This document shows, in pieces, positions 27,198 to 36,472 of a stretch of 63,800 nt of DNA (position 1 is the first letter of the stretch; each line of letters starts with the position of its first letter). The stretch comes from Pseudoselenomonas ruminantium (GTDB taxonomy: Bacteria > Bacillota > Negativicutes > Selenomonadales > Selenomonadaceae). The notes beneath the pieces were generated by a model. That model saw nothing but the letters and a program-made list of their open reading frames with translations. It ran no database searches and was not told where the DNA came from. The stretch spans positions 1 to 63,800 of the forward strand of contig NZ_FNJQ01000021.1 in assembly GCF_900104055.1 (NCBI RefSeq), in the 5' to 3' direction. The position numbers were made by a program, and so were the translations under genes.

Positions 27198-27980
27198 TTA
27201 ACGGGAAAGCATCTCCCTAAACATACTCATAATGCTCTGTCCATAGGAGTACCCCGGCACTGCCCATCTGCCATTGAGGTCAGACCAGCTGCTGAGCGTC
27301 CGCGAACCATAAGAGCTGCGTACCAAAGAATACCGCGGATCTACCACTGGTTCTGACGGCTGACGGGTGGACGCATAGGCCAGCAAATGCTGGATTTGCG
27401 CACGCACGCCAAGCTTCGCCGAGCTGAAATATGCCCCTTTTACCTCGCTGCTGGTCGTCCCGAGCCCGCAGTAATTGTTCTGGTCCGCCGTCACGGTTCC
27501 CCCATAACGGAAGAAACCCGTTTCCTTCAAAGCCTGGGCAAAGGCCACATCCGGGCGGATGCCCTCTCTGGCACCTTCTTCATAATAGTAGGAAACCAGC
27601 TCTTGCGGCGAAACCGAAATATCCGGACGCGGGTTGACACTCAACAGATATTTCACGCACTGTTCCTGACTGGCAAGCGCCGTACCGATAATGGAATCAT
27701 CAAAAGCGGACACCGTCTGCGGGACTTTCATCCCGATTTCCTTTTTCTCCACAGGCGGATGCAGGATTGCATCCACGCGGTTCTCCAGGCTGTTATGGCT
27801 GCCGCGCTCTACTACGCGGGAGCCGCCGCCTATACGCAGGGAATGATTGGTATCCACCTTGGTTTCCATCTCTGGCTGTACCGCCATATGCCGGGCCTCT
27901 GCCGCATTAGACCATCCTAAGGCAAAACCTCCCGCCAACAAACCAGCCAGCACAAATCTCGAATAACGGTTAAACAACAC
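27198..27980 (-). CDS. Exported glucosaminidase-domain protein
   Basis: 260 residues. Signal peptide or anchor at residues 8-27 (RFVLAGLLAGGFALGWSNAA). The C-terminal half carries a glucosaminidase domain: the catalytic Glu in AQALKETGFFRYGG, then NNYCGLGTTSSEVKGAYF and GVRAQIQHLLAYA, as in LytG/FlgJ-like peptidoglycan hydrolases. It should cut glycan strands in the periplasm. The middle segment (30-110) is low in motifs. It follows a membrane permease by 18 bases. Confidence 0.85.
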   Translation of the reverse strand: MLFNRYSRFVLAGLLAGGFALGWSNAAEARHMAVQPEMETKVDTNHSLRIGGGSRVVERGSHNSLENRVDAILHPPVEKKEIGMKVPQTVSAFDDSIIGTALASQEQCVKYLLSVNPRPDISVSPQELVSYYYEEGAREGIRPDVAFAQALKETGFFRYGGTVTADQNNYCGLGTTSSEVKGAYFSSAKLGVRAQIQHLLAYASTRQPSEPVVDPRYSLVRSSYGSRTLSSWSDLNGRWAVPGYSYGQSIMSMFREMLSR

Positions 27981-27998
27981 GAACAGTACACTCCTAAC

Positions 27999-29180
27999 TT
28001 ACTCTCTACTTACAATCCTGCACAGTGCATAGATGATGGCCGCAGTCCCTATCGCAGCCGCAAAATCCCCCGTCAGGGAGAGTATCATCACCATTACCAG
28101 CACCGTCAACAAATCTCTCCGCTGCAGGGTATCCCCCGCAGTCATAGGACAATCGCGCAGCGCCTCCAGCAAGAGCAGGAAGCCACCGCCCACCAACACG
28201 GGCACCACCATCGCCGGAAAATCAGCAATAGCAGCCAGCACCGGCTCACAAAACAAGGCCAACGCCAGCACTGCGGCTGCCACAAGGCCAGCCCACTTCG
28301 CACGCACAGCCTCGCGATTCGCCGCCACCACCGGGGAAAGTACCAAAGGCGTCATACCCAGCAAGGCCCCCAGCGCATTGAAAAGCAGCAGCCGCTTCAC
28401 GCCAGCAGCAACCTGCTGCCCCTTGAGGAAAGCTGTCCAACTGCTGGCATGAATGGCACTCAGCATGACAGCAAGGCTGAATACCGTCAGCCCATAGAAA
28501 GCTGCATCTGCTCCTGCCGACGGCAGGGCTAGCATGCCAGACACCTTCTGCAGGCCTTCCGGCTGGAAAAACGGCGCCGCCGGAATAATCCAAAAGCCTT
28601 CCGCTAAAGTGGCCACCGCCGTGACCAGCATGCCGGCGAAAAGTGCATACTGTCTCCTGCCAGCTAACAAGACCACGGTCACCGCCAGACCTGCCATGCT
28701 CCAAAAAAACAAAGGATCTGCCATATCTCCCAGCATGGTGACCTGCCAGGGCGAGGTGATGATGATCCGTCCCAGCTTCAACCCCAGGAAGACCAGGAAC
28801 ACCGCCAACGACAGTTTGATTCCCCAAGGAAAGATCTGCGGTACAGGCGGGAACCCCAACCTGTGCCCTGCCTGCCAAAAGACAAAGCCCAGCAGGGAAG
28901 CGAAGAAGCAGATCCCTAAGATAACCTGCCAGCCCATGCCATGGGATATGGCCACGATAAAGACAAGATAACCCGTTACCGTAAGCGAAGGGGAAAACAC
29001 GGCCGCCTGTCCACGCCAGACCAGCCACAAGGTACCCAGCAGGGCAAGGAGCACGCTGGCCGTAAAACAGCCGGCAAAGTCCATGCCAGCCATCGATAGC
29101 ATACTGGCCGCTGCCGTAAAAGATGCCAACGCACATACGGCCATCGTCACACCAGTAAAAATATCCCGGCCTAAATCCAT
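27999..29180 (-). CDS. NCS2-like multi-pass permease
   Basis: About 393 hydrophobic residues with ten or more predicted transmembrane segments. The overall pattern (periodic Gly/Ala-rich helices, SPSLTVTGYLVF, an ATP-free single chain, and a C-terminal VPVLVGGGFLLLLEALRD segment) resembles benzoate/xanthine-uracil type permeases but no substrate motif is secure. ATG 29180 follows GGAGG; the frame extends to 29210 without a ribosome site. It may be expressed with the glucosaminidase gene downstream. Confidence 0.6.
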   Translation of the reverse strand: MDLGRDIFTGVTMAVCALASFTAAASMLSMAGMDFAGCFTASVLLALLGTLWLVWRGQAAVFSPSLTVTGYLVFIVAISHGMGWQVILGICFFASLLGFVFWQAGHRLGFPPVPQIFPWGIKLSLAVFLVFLGLKLGRIIITSPWQVTMLGDMADPLFFWSMAGLAVTVVLLAGRRQYALFAGMLVTAVATLAEGFWIIPAAPFFQPEGLQKVSGMLALPSAGADAAFYGLTVFSLAVMLSAIHASSWTAFLKGQQVAAGVKRLLLFNALGALLGMTPLVLSPVVAANREAVRAKWAGLVAAAVLALALFCEPVLAAIADFPAMVVPVLVGGGFLLLLEALRDCPMTAGDTLQRRDLLTVLVMVMILSLTGDFAAAIGTAAIIYALCRIVSRE

Positions 29181-29245
29181 GCCTTTTCCAACCTCCACAC
29201 AGTATATCAATTCTATTTTACCACAGGAATATGAAAATTGACAGG

Positions 29246-31153
29246 TCAGAACCCGATTTTTAATCCGCCTTTGTTGAACAAATCACTGGCCCCCTGATAC
29301 CAGGTAATGGCCTCGTTTTCCAGTTGCTCATCCTCCGGCACCGTCTTGTAGATACTGTTTTGCCAATCGGTTATCTCATAGGTGACCGCCCGGCGCCCCG
29401 GCTCCAGGATTACCAACTTATCCCCACGGATATAGCCCATGCTCTGATAGGTACTGATAAAGATGCGGTCGGCCTCCGGCGGCGTATGGAAGATATCGCG
29501 CCCCATAAAGCGGGAATCATAGGACAGCCCCAGCATTCCCATAAGGGTGGGTGCCAAATCCATCTGACTGATCAACCGGTCATTCTGTCCGGGTGCAATC
29601 ATGCCAGGAGCATAAATCATACAGGGAATATGATAGCGGTTCACCGGCAATTCGGTCTTACCGGCCGCCCGGGCCTGATGGTCCGCCACAATGACAAAGA
29701 CCGTGTCCTTGAACCAAGGCTTTTCCTGCGCCCGCCGCAGAAAGTCGGCAATGGCCCAGTCCGTGTAACGCACCGCACCTTCCCGTTCACCCTGCTGGGC
29801 CTCCACTCGGCCCTCAGGGAAAGTATAGGGGCTATGGTTGCTCGTGGTCATCACCATTTCCATGGCCCGCTCCCCTTTGGCCGCATGTTCATCCATAGAT
29901 TTCAATACCTGGTTGAAGAGCACTTCATCGGCTACCCCCCAGGCCGTTTCCTGCACGATCTCTTCGCTGGGGATCTCCACGCGATCTTTGATGGTATAAC
30001 CATTGCTGCCAAAGAACTCATTCATATTGTCAAAATAGCCATAGCCGCCATAGACGAAATCCGTCTGGTAGCCATTCTGCCGCAGGGCATCTCCCAGCGT
30101 GGCCAGATTATCACAGTTCTGCCGCCGCAGGATGGACTGCCCCGGTGTCGGCGGCACCGACAAGGAAATCGCCTCCAAGCCGCGCACCGTCCGGGTGCCC
30201 GTGGCATACATGCGGGAAAAGACATAGGAATCAGCAGCCAGCTTATCCAATTCCGGCGTCCAGGAATCCTGCGCGCCAAAAGCGCCGCAGTAATCAGAGC
30301 TGAGGCTTTCCACGGTAATCAGCACGACATTGGGTTTACGGGCAGTGAGTTCATTTCCGTTCTGCACCCGTCGCCCAATGCCGTTATCTTCCTTGAAGCT
30401 GACATTATCTGCGGCAAGCAGGCCGCGCAGGTTCAAAAGCACGGTATTTTCACCGGCTTCCTTGTAGAACTGATGGTAGTTCAGTTCATTGCTGAAGAAC
30501 GCATGCACAAAACCATAAGGACCATTGCCCGCCAGTTCGATATTGTATTGATTAGGGCTGACCTTTTCCCGCCATTCATCCCGGCTGCTGGATGTGATCA
30601 GCGACAGCACGACGACCGTCAGGACGATTTCCAGCAGGAGCCGTCCCTTCTGCTTGGGATTGAAAGGCGGGCAGAGGAAGCGGCTCTGCCCATAGGTCAT
30701 AGCCCCTGCTGCCAGCAGCAGGGCAGGAATGATGACCCACATGGGATAGGCTTCCACGATATTGCCAATCATTTCCGTGGTATAGATCAGGTAATCCACG
30801 GCGATGAAATTGAAATTGGTATGGAACTCCTGCCAGAAAAAAAACTGGGCCGCCGTAGAGAAGGCCAGCAGGAAATTCATCAGGAACGCCGCCGCCAGTA
30901 CCACCCACTGTCCCCATTTCCGATTCAGCCAACGGGTAGGCAATATCAACAATAACAAGGCTAGCGGCAGACAGAAAAAAAACGCCGCGCAGGCATCGTA
31001 AAAAGCCCCCAGTGCAAAGGTACGCAACACATCCAGTACCCCCAAAGACACTGTTGACAGCGTAATGGTAAACAAGAGCAGGCGCAGGGCTGATTGCGTC
31101 CCCATAAAGGTCGCAAACAGACTGCCCAGATAGCGCATCCGATGAAACTTCAT
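29246..31153 (-). CDS. LtaS-like phosphoglycerol transferase (alkaline phosphatase superfamily)
   Basis: 635 residues. About five N-terminal membrane helices (to residue 190), then an extracytoplasmic sulfatase-fold domain. Metal/nucleophile blocks: VLITVESLSSDYCG, the nucleophilic Thr region ATGTRTVRGLEAI, TTSNHSPYTFPEG and VIVADHQARAAG. Gram-positive homologues polymerise glycerol-phosphate onto lipoteichoic acid; diderm ones decorate envelope glycans such as OPG or LPS. The acceptor here is unknown. The stop codon falls in a TTGACAGGTCAG palindrome. Confidence 0.88.
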   Translation of the reverse strand: MKFHRMRYLGSLFATFMGTQSALRLLLFTITLSTVSLGVLDVLRTFALGAFYDACAAFFFCLPLALLLLILPTRWLNRKWGQWVVLAAAFLMNFLLAFSTAAQFFFWQEFHTNFNFIAVDYLIYTTEMIGNIVEAYPMWVIIPALLLAAGAMTYGQSRFLCPPFNPKQKGRLLLEIVLTVVVLSLITSSSRDEWREKVSPNQYNIELAGNGPYGFVHAFFSNELNYHQFYKEAGENTVLLNLRGLLAADNVSFKEDNGIGRRVQNGNELTARKPNVVLITVESLSSDYCGAFGAQDSWTPELDKLAADSYVFSRMYATGTRTVRGLEAISLSVPPTPGQSILRRQNCDNLATLGDALRQNGYQTDFVYGGYGYFDNMNEFFGSNGYTIKDRVEIPSEEIVQETAWGVADEVLFNQVLKSMDEHAAKGERAMEMVMTTSNHSPYTFPEGRVEAQQGEREGAVRYTDWAIADFLRRAQEKPWFKDTVFVIVADHQARAAGKTELPVNRYHIPCMIYAPGMIAPGQNDRLISQMDLAPTLMGMLGLSYDSRFMGRDIFHTPPEADRIFISTYQSMGYIRGDKLVILEPGRRAVTYEITDWQNSIYKTVPEDEQLENEAITWYQGASDLFNKGGLKIGF

Positions 31154-31230
31154 AATTCGGCCCCCAAAACTTCTAAATTCTCACAAGTACCATCCATTAT
31201 ACAAGAAAAAATGAGCCGTGACAATCAAAA

Positions 31231-31262
31231 GAGGGAGCACCCCCCGCCCGGGCTGCTCCCTC
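31231..31262 (-). terminator. Terminator downstream of the EF-G paralogue
   Basis: GAGGGAGCA (31231-31239) pairs with TGCTCCCTC (31254-31262), followed by TTTTG on the minus strand just after the EF-G stop. Confidence 0.75.
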
Positions 31263-31270
31263 CTGCAACG

Positions 31271-33343
31271 TCATGCCTGTTTATTTTTCTGCTGTTCTTC
31301 GATGATCTTTACGGCTTCCCGTTCCGGCACCGGCTCATAGCGGGTGAATTCCAGGCTGTAGGCGCCGCGCCCCTGCGTCAGGCTGCGCAGGTCCGTCGCG
31401 AAACGGTAAAGCTCAGCCTCCGGAATCAAGGCGGAAATCTCGCTCATGTCCTTGCCCTTACTGTCTACCCCCAGGATATGGGCTCGCTTGCTGTTGAGCT
31501 TCCCCATCACATCGCCCATATAGTATTCCGGCGTGGTCACGCGGATGGTATCAATCGGTTCCAAAAGGATTGGCGATGCGTCCATGATTCCCTTGCGGAT
31601 GGCAATGCCGGCTGCCGTCTTGAAGGCCGCTTCTGAAGAATCCACCGAATGATAGGAACCATCATAGAGATTGACCTTGACATCCACCACGGGGAAACCG
31701 GCCATCACACCTGCCGCCAAAGCCTCTTCCGTGCCCTTCTCCACCGCCGGGATATACTGCCGGGGCACGCTGCCGCCGAAGATATTCTCCGTAAAGACAT
31801 TGCCCTCGCCAGCCGGCTGCGGACTGATCTCGAGCCAGACATCGCCAAACTGGCCATGGCCGCCGCTCTGCTTCTTGTGGCGACCCTGTACCTGCACGCT
31901 CTTGCGGATGGTTTCCCGATAAGCCACCTTAGGCTGGGACAGCACCATTTCCGCCCCGAATTTCCGCTGCAGCTGTTCGGCGAGGATTTCCAGGTGCACC
32001 TCGCCTACGCCCTTGACCAAAGTCTCCTTGGTCTCCGGACGTTTCTGCACGACGATGGTGGGATCTTCATCCTGCTGCTTGGCCAGCGCCCCGAAGACCT
32101 TGTCCTCCTCGCCCTTTTTCTTCGATGTCACCGCCATCTCCAGCATGGGCTCAGGGTAAGTGATGGCTTCGTACTGGATAGGATTGTTCTTGTCACAGAG
32201 GGTATCACCGGTACGCACCTGCTGCAGCTTGGTCGTGACCACGATATCCCCGGCAGCCACCTGCGAGAGGTTCTCCTGCCGCTTGCCCTGCATGGTGAAC
32301 AGCGTGCCAATGCGTTCCTCGTCGTTCTTGTTCACATGGAGATAGCTGGCATCGCCTTTCATCTCCCCGGACAGCACGCGAATAAAGCTCTGCCGTCCCA
32401 CGAAGGGATCCACGGTAGTCTTGAACACCTGCGCCGAAAAGGCATCTTCCGTATGACGCTCCTTGATCTCGCCGCTGGCCGGATCCGTACCGATGGATAC
32501 CTTGAAATACGGTGTCGGCATGTATTCCACGAGATCGTTCATAAGCTGGCGGATGCCGATATTCTGTTTGGCCGATGCACAGAACACCGGGAAAATCTTG
32601 CCTGCCTGAATGCCTTCAATCAGGGCAGCGGCCACTTCCAGCTCAGTGATTTCCTCGCCTTCGATATATTTTTCCAGAAGTTCGTTGTTGAATTCAGCCA
32701 CGGCCTCAATCAATTTCTGTCGGGCAATCTCCACATCGCCCTTGATGTATTCCGGCACTTCATCCTTCACCACTTCATTGTCATGGGTGACGATCTTCAT
32801 ATGCAGGGCCAGCAGGTCAACCACACCCTGGAAGGCTGCTTCCTTGCCGATGGGAATCTGTACCGGCACGACGCCATCACCAAAACGTACCCGCAGTTCT
32901 TCCACGACGCCATCGAAATCGGCGTGTTCCCGGTCCATCTTGTTGATCAGGAAGGCCCGGGGCAGTTCATTCTCCTCGGCGCAGAGCCAGGCACTTTCCG
33001 TCCCCGATTTGATGCCGGACGAGGCCGAAATCACGATCAAGGCACTATCGGCTGCCACCATGGCGCCCTTTACATCACCCACAAAATCGGGATAGCCCGG
33101 TGTGTCGATGAAGTTCAGCTTGAAGTCCCGCCATTCGCAGGCCACCAGTTTGTCACCAATGGTCATCTTGCGCTTGCTTTCCTCGGGATCATAATCCAAA
33201 GCACTGGTGCCGTCTTCCACGCTGCCCAGCCGCTTCACCACGCCTGTATTGAACAAGCAGGCGTCCAACAGACTAGTCTTGCCAGTTTTGCCATGTCCAG
33301 CTACTGCAATATTGCGGATATTGGTACTCTTGTAGTTCTTCAT
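31271..33343 (-). CDS. Elongation factor G paralogue (EF-G2-like)
   Basis: 690 residues, complete EF-G domain order. The P-loop is GHGKTGKTSL, the variant of the EF-G-II branch, instead of the canonical AHIDAGKTT; then DTPGYPDFVG (G3), INKMDREHADFD (G4) and a domain IV with GRHKKQSGGHGQFGDV and GSVPRQYIPAVEKG. I start at ATG 33343 after GGAGGG; the frame runs to 33406 without a ribosome site. Family proteins bind GTP and ribosomes but a specific role is not established. A canonical fusA in a ribosomal operon is expected elsewhere. HU lies immediately upstream with its own terminator. Confidence 0.9.
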   Translation of the reverse strand: MKNYKSTNIRNIAVAGHGKTGKTSLLDACLFNTGVVKRLGSVEDGTSALDYDPEESKRKMTIGDKLVACEWRDFKLNFIDTPGYPDFVGDVKGAMVAADSALIVISASSGIKSGTESAWLCAEENELPRAFLINKMDREHADFDGVVEELRVRFGDGVVPVQIPIGKEAAFQGVVDLLALHMKIVTHDNEVVKDEVPEYIKGDVEIARQKLIEAVAEFNNELLEKYIEGEEITELEVAAALIEGIQAGKIFPVFCASAKQNIGIRQLMNDLVEYMPTPYFKVSIGTDPASGEIKERHTEDAFSAQVFKTTVDPFVGRQSFIRVLSGEMKGDASYLHVNKNDEERIGTLFTMQGKRQENLSQVAAGDIVVTTKLQQVRTGDTLCDKNNPIQYEAITYPEPMLEMAVTSKKKGEEDKVFGALAKQQDEDPTIVVQKRPETKETLVKGVGEVHLEILAEQLQRKFGAEMVLSQPKVAYRETIRKSVQVQGRHKKQSGGHGQFGDVWLEISPQPAGEGNVFTENIFGGSVPRQYIPAVEKGTEEALAAGVMAGFPVVDVKVNLYDGSYHSVDSSEAAFKTAAGIAIRKGIMDASPILLEPIDTIRVTTPEYYMGDVMGKLNSKRAHILGVDSKGKDMSEISALIPEAELYRFATDLRSLTQGRGAYSLEFTRYEPVPEREAVKIIEEQQKNKQA

Positions 33344-33418
33344 CGACAGTCCCTCCATTTCATGTACTGTTTTCTTTATTCTCTGAAAACATTGTAAATC
33401 CTGCAAGAAGATAAAAAA

Positions 33419-33444
33419 ACCGCCCCCACTTTCGTGAGGGCGGT
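33419..33444 (-). terminator. HU terminator
   Basis: ACCGCCCCCAC and GTGAGGGCGGT form an 11-bp stem with one mismatch, followed by TTTTTTT on the minus strand after the HU gene. Confidence 0.88.
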
Positions 33445-33456
33445 CCTGCCGTCAAA

Positions 33457-33729
33457 TTAGTATTTAACGCTGGATTTGAATGCGAGGCTGTCGCTGGCAG
33501 CGATCTCGATGGTCTCACCCGTCTGCGGGTTGCGGCCAGAGCGTGCATTGCGATGAGCCTTCTTGAACGTACCAAAGCCGATCAGACGGATCTCTGCATC
33601 AGCCTTTACGCTTTCTTTTACCGTTTCGAGCAGTGCGTCAACAACGGCTTTCGTGTCTTTCTTGGATACACCGGCAGCTTCAGCAACTTTGTCAACTAAA
33701 GCAGTCTTGCTAATAACTTCTTTTGCCAT
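33457..33729 (-). CDS. hup: DNA-binding protein HU
   Basis: 90-residue histone-like protein that bends and compacts DNA as a dimer. Signature: RLIGFGTFKKAHRNARSGRN, then PQTGETIEIAASDSLAFKSS, covering the beta-arm that clasps the minor groove. ATG 33729 follows GGGGA; the open frame reaches 33795 but overlaps the promoter. It is monocistronic, with a strong promoter and terminator of its own. Confidence 0.96.
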   Translation of the reverse strand: MAKEVISKTALVDKVAEAAGVSKKDTKAVVDALLETVKESVKADAEIRLIGFGTFKKAHRNARSGRNPQTGETIEIAASDSLAFKSSVKY

Positions 33730-33763
33730 AGTAGTAATCCCCTTTCTCGTTCTTACACGACGT

Positions 33764-33792
33764 ATTATAGCGGATAAGCACGGGTTCGTCAA
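33764..33792 (-). promoter_or_regulatory. HU promoter
   Basis: On the minus strand TTGACG (33792-33787) and TATAAT (33769-33764) with an exact 17-bp spacer, 35 bp before the HU start. Near-consensus sigma-70 type. Confidence 0.8.
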
Positions 33793-33825
33793 CAATTTAC
33801 GCAGATTCTCTGTCTATCCGGCCGC

Positions 33826-34695
33826 TCAGCCATACAATTTCTGCTCTATTGCCTGCGCCGTTTTCGTCACGGCCAAGCCGCCTTCACTGGTTTCCCGCAG
33901 GCTCTTGGGCAGAGCCTTGCCGATGCGGTTCATGGCATCGATCACTTCATCCACGGGGATAACGGAGTCAATGCCTGCCAGCGTCATGTCCGCCGCCAGC
34001 ATGGCCACGATGGCCGCAAAGCCATTGCGCTTGACGCAGGGAACTTCGACCAGGCCTGCCACCGGATCACAGACCAAGCCCAAAAGATTCTTGATGGCCA
34101 AAGCCACGGCATTGCCGACCTGCGCCGGCGTGCCACCGGCAAGTTCCACCAATGCGCCTGCCGCCATGCCTGCCGCCGTGCCGCATTCAGCCTGACAGCC
34201 GCCTTCGGCTCCGGCAATCGAGGCATTCTGGTCGATGACCATGCCAATGCCCGCCGCCGTAAATAGTGCCCTGACCATCTGCTCATCGGTCAGCTTTCGT
34301 TCCTGCTGGGCCGCATAGAGGGCCGCCGGCACGATGCCGCAGGAACCGGCCGTAGGACAGGCTACGATCCGCCCCATCACCGCATTGACCTCACTGATGC
34401 CCACCGCATAGGCCGCAGCCGCGAGCACCTGTTCGCCCATATAGCCCTGCCGGCGGTAGGCAAACAATTTCTTGGCATCGCCGCCTGTAAGACCGCTCAG
34501 GGATTTTTCCGTATTGCTGATACCGCGCTCAATGGACGCCTTCATCGTCGCCCAATTCTGCCCCATACTTTCCATGATTTCATTCCGCGGTGTTTGACTG
34601 ACATGACATTCACGCTGGATGACAATCTCATGGATAGGCTGCTGTGCCTCTGCTGCCAAAGCCGCCAGTTCACCGATCGTATTAAAATTTACCAT
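33826..34695 (-). CDS. sdaAA: L-serine dehydratase, alpha subunit
   Basis: Iron-sulfur L-serine dehydratase (serine to pyruvate and ammonia), two-chain type. About 289 residues. Cluster-binding Cys residues are visible in CPTAGSCGIVPAALY, in GGCQAECGTAAGMAAG and in CDPVAGLVEVPCVKRN. ATG 34695 follows AGGGGAG. It lies 26 bases downstream of sdaAB and shares its transcript. The oxygen-labile cluster fits an anaerobe. Confidence 0.95.
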   Translation of the reverse strand: MVNFNTIGELAALAAEAQQPIHEIVIQRECHVSQTPRNEIMESMGQNWATMKASIERGISNTEKSLSGLTGGDAKKLFAYRRQGYMGEQVLAAAAYAVGISEVNAVMGRIVACPTAGSCGIVPAALYAAQQERKLTDEQMVRALFTAAGIGMVIDQNASIAGAEGGCQAECGTAAGMAAGALVELAGGTPAQVGNAVALAIKNLLGLVCDPVAGLVEVPCVKRNGFAAIVAMLAADMTLAGIDSVIPVDEVIDAMNRIGKALPKSLRETSEGGLAVTKTAQAIEQKLYG

Positions 34696-34721
34696 GCTTT
34701 CCTTATCTCCCCTTGTAGATC

Positions 34722-35384
34722 TCAAATAGCCGGAATGGCAAAGGCATACTGCACTGCAGCGGCCTGCTGGCATTCAGCAATGACCTCCGGTGCCGGCTGC
34801 TCATCGAGCTCCATGATCATCATGGCCGTTTCGCCGCGGTTCTGCCGCGATACCCGCATGAAGGCGATGTTCACCTCGGCATGAGCCAGTATCTGCGTAA
34901 CCTTGGTGATCACGCCGGGGCAGTCATGGTGAATGGTGATCAGTGCCGGATATTGACCGGTCAATTCCACCTTGTACCCATCGATGTTGCTGATGACGAT
35001 ATTGCCACCGCCTACCGAGGCCCCGGTCACCCTTGCCATACGCCCGGACTGACCGGTCAGGAAGATCACCGCCGTATTAGGATGCGCTTCCTCCAGATTC
35101 ACGGTCTGGAAGCTGAAATCCAGCCCCTTGTTCCGTGCAATATGCAAGGCCTCGCGAATGCGTTCATCCTCCGGGGCAAAGCCTAAGATGCCGCCAATCA
35201 GGGCCTTGTCGGTACCATGGCCACGATAGGTACGGGCAAAGGAACCATGCAGATTGATCTCTGCCTTTACCGGCTCCTCACCCAAGATCTTCCGGGCCAT
35301 CAGCCCCAGCCGTACCGCGCCAGCTGTATGGGAACTGGATGGACCGATCATGATGGGGCCTACAATATCAAATACTCCGTGCAT
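34722..35384 (-). CDS. sdaAB: L-serine dehydratase, beta subunit
   Basis: About 220 residues. N-terminal dehydratase segment with IMIGPSSSHTAGAVRLG and HGSFARTYRGHGTDKAL, followed by a C-terminal ACT domain (about 145-215, beginning YPALITIHHDCPGVIT) that may sense serine. ATG 35384 follows AGAGGA. First gene of the sdaAB-sdaAA pair. Confidence 0.95.
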   Translation of the reverse strand: MHGVFDIVGPIMIGPSSSHTAGAVRLGLMARKILGEEPVKAEINLHGSFARTYRGHGTDKALIGGILGFAPEDERIREALHIARNKGLDFSFQTVNLEEAHPNTAVIFLTGQSGRMARVTGASVGGGNIVISNIDGYKVELTGQYPALITIHHDCPGVITKVTQILAHAEVNIAFMRVSRQNRGETAMMIMELDEQPAPEVIAECQQAAAVQYAFAIPAI

Positions 35385-35408
35385 AATTTTCCTCTCTTTG
35401 GCCAAAAT

Positions 35409-35436
35409 AATCCCGCTGATAGCAATCAGCGGGATT
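35409..35436 (-). terminator. dapA terminator
   Basis: AATCCCGCTGA (35409-35419) and TCAGCGGGATT (35426-35436) form a perfect 11-bp stem between the dapA stop and sdaAB. Confidence 0.8.
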
Positions 35437-35451
35437 TGCGTTAAACCTGAA

Positions 35452-36339
35452 TTATTTGATCAGCCCATGTCTGCGCAGAGCAGCCTCGAGCTTTTCCTCA
35501 TGCTGGGGTTCCATCTCGCAGAGCGGCATACGCAGGGGACCTGCAGCATAGCCCAGCTTGCGCATGGCAACCTTGACCGGGATCGGATTGACTTCACAGA
35601 AGAGTGCATCGATCAGGTCTGCATACTCGATCTGCATCTGCTCCGCCTTTTTCGTGTCCCCATCAAAGAATGCCTGACACATATCATGGGTTTCCTGCGG
35701 TGCCACATTGGAAAGCACCGAGATAACCCCCTGACCGCCCAAGGACAGGATCGGCACGATCTGGTCATCATTGCCAGAATAGAGCACCAGGTCATCGCCC
35801 ACAGCCGCCCGCAGGCGCAGGATCTTGGACAGGTCGCCATTGGCTTCCTTCACTGCTGCGATATTCGGATGCTTGGCCAGTTCCACATAGGTCTCCGTCG
35901 CAATGCCCACGCCCGTACGAGACGGCACATCATAGAGGATGATGGGGATGTTCACGGCATCGGCAATGGCCGTATAATGCGCGATCAGCCCCTTCTGCGT
36001 GCATTTATTGTAGTAGGGAGTCACCACCAGCAAGGCATCCGCACCCACGCTTTCCGCATACTTGGACAGTTCCACTGCATAGCTGGTCTCATTGGAACCC
36101 GTACCGGCAATCACGGGAATCCGGCCTTTTACATGATCCACAGCAAATTTGATGGCAGCCCGGTGTTCCTCATCGCTCATGGTAGCCGACTCGCCCGTCG
36201 TGCCCGTGATGATGATAGCATCGGTATGATTCTTTATCTGATCATCAATGATGCGGCCCAGTTCCGCAAAATTGATTCCGTCTTCCGTATACGGTGTGAT
36301 AATGGCTACGCCAGCGCCACGAAAAATCGGTTTTTTCAT
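35452..36339 (-). CDS. dapA: 4-Hydroxy-tetrahydrodipicolinate synthase
   Basis: Condenses pyruvate and aspartate semialdehyde at the start of the diaminopimelate/lysine branch. 295 residues, TIM barrel. Schiff-base Lys in IAAVKEANGD, catalytic Tyr in VTPYYNKCTQKG, and TGTTGESATM near the N-terminus. It is transcribed alone upstream of sdaAB, with a hairpin between them. Confidence 0.96.
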   Translation of the reverse strand: MKKPIFRGAGVAIITPYTEDGINFAELGRIIDDQIKNHTDAIIITGTTGESATMSDEEHRAAIKFAVDHVKGRIPVIAGTGSNETSYAVELSKYAESVGADALLVVTPYYNKCTQKGLIAHYTAIADAVNIPIILYDVPSRTGVGIATETYVELAKHPNIAAVKEANGDLSKILRLRAAVGDDLVLYSGNDDQIVPILSLGGQGVISVLSNVAPQETHDMCQAFFDGDTKKAEQMQIEYADLIDALFCEVNPIPVKVAMRKLGYAAGPLRMPLCEMEPQHEEKLEAALRRHGLIK

Positions 36340-36472
36340 GAAAAAGCCCTCCCAGCAAATTACAATATTTGCGATTTATTTCAACTAGATTTTATTATCC
36401 CATGGACAGCAGTCAAAGTCAACGCTTTGACCGTCAATCTGCACAGATTGCGTCAAAAAGCACATTTCCTGC

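Noticed and set aside
29324-30955. 543-codon open frame antisense to the LtaS-like gene
   Set aside because: Sense gene has full catalytic motifs; the antisense product has none.
31649-33397. Long open frame antisense to the EF-G paralogue
   Set aside because: Same reason: codon-bias shadow, translation resembles no family.
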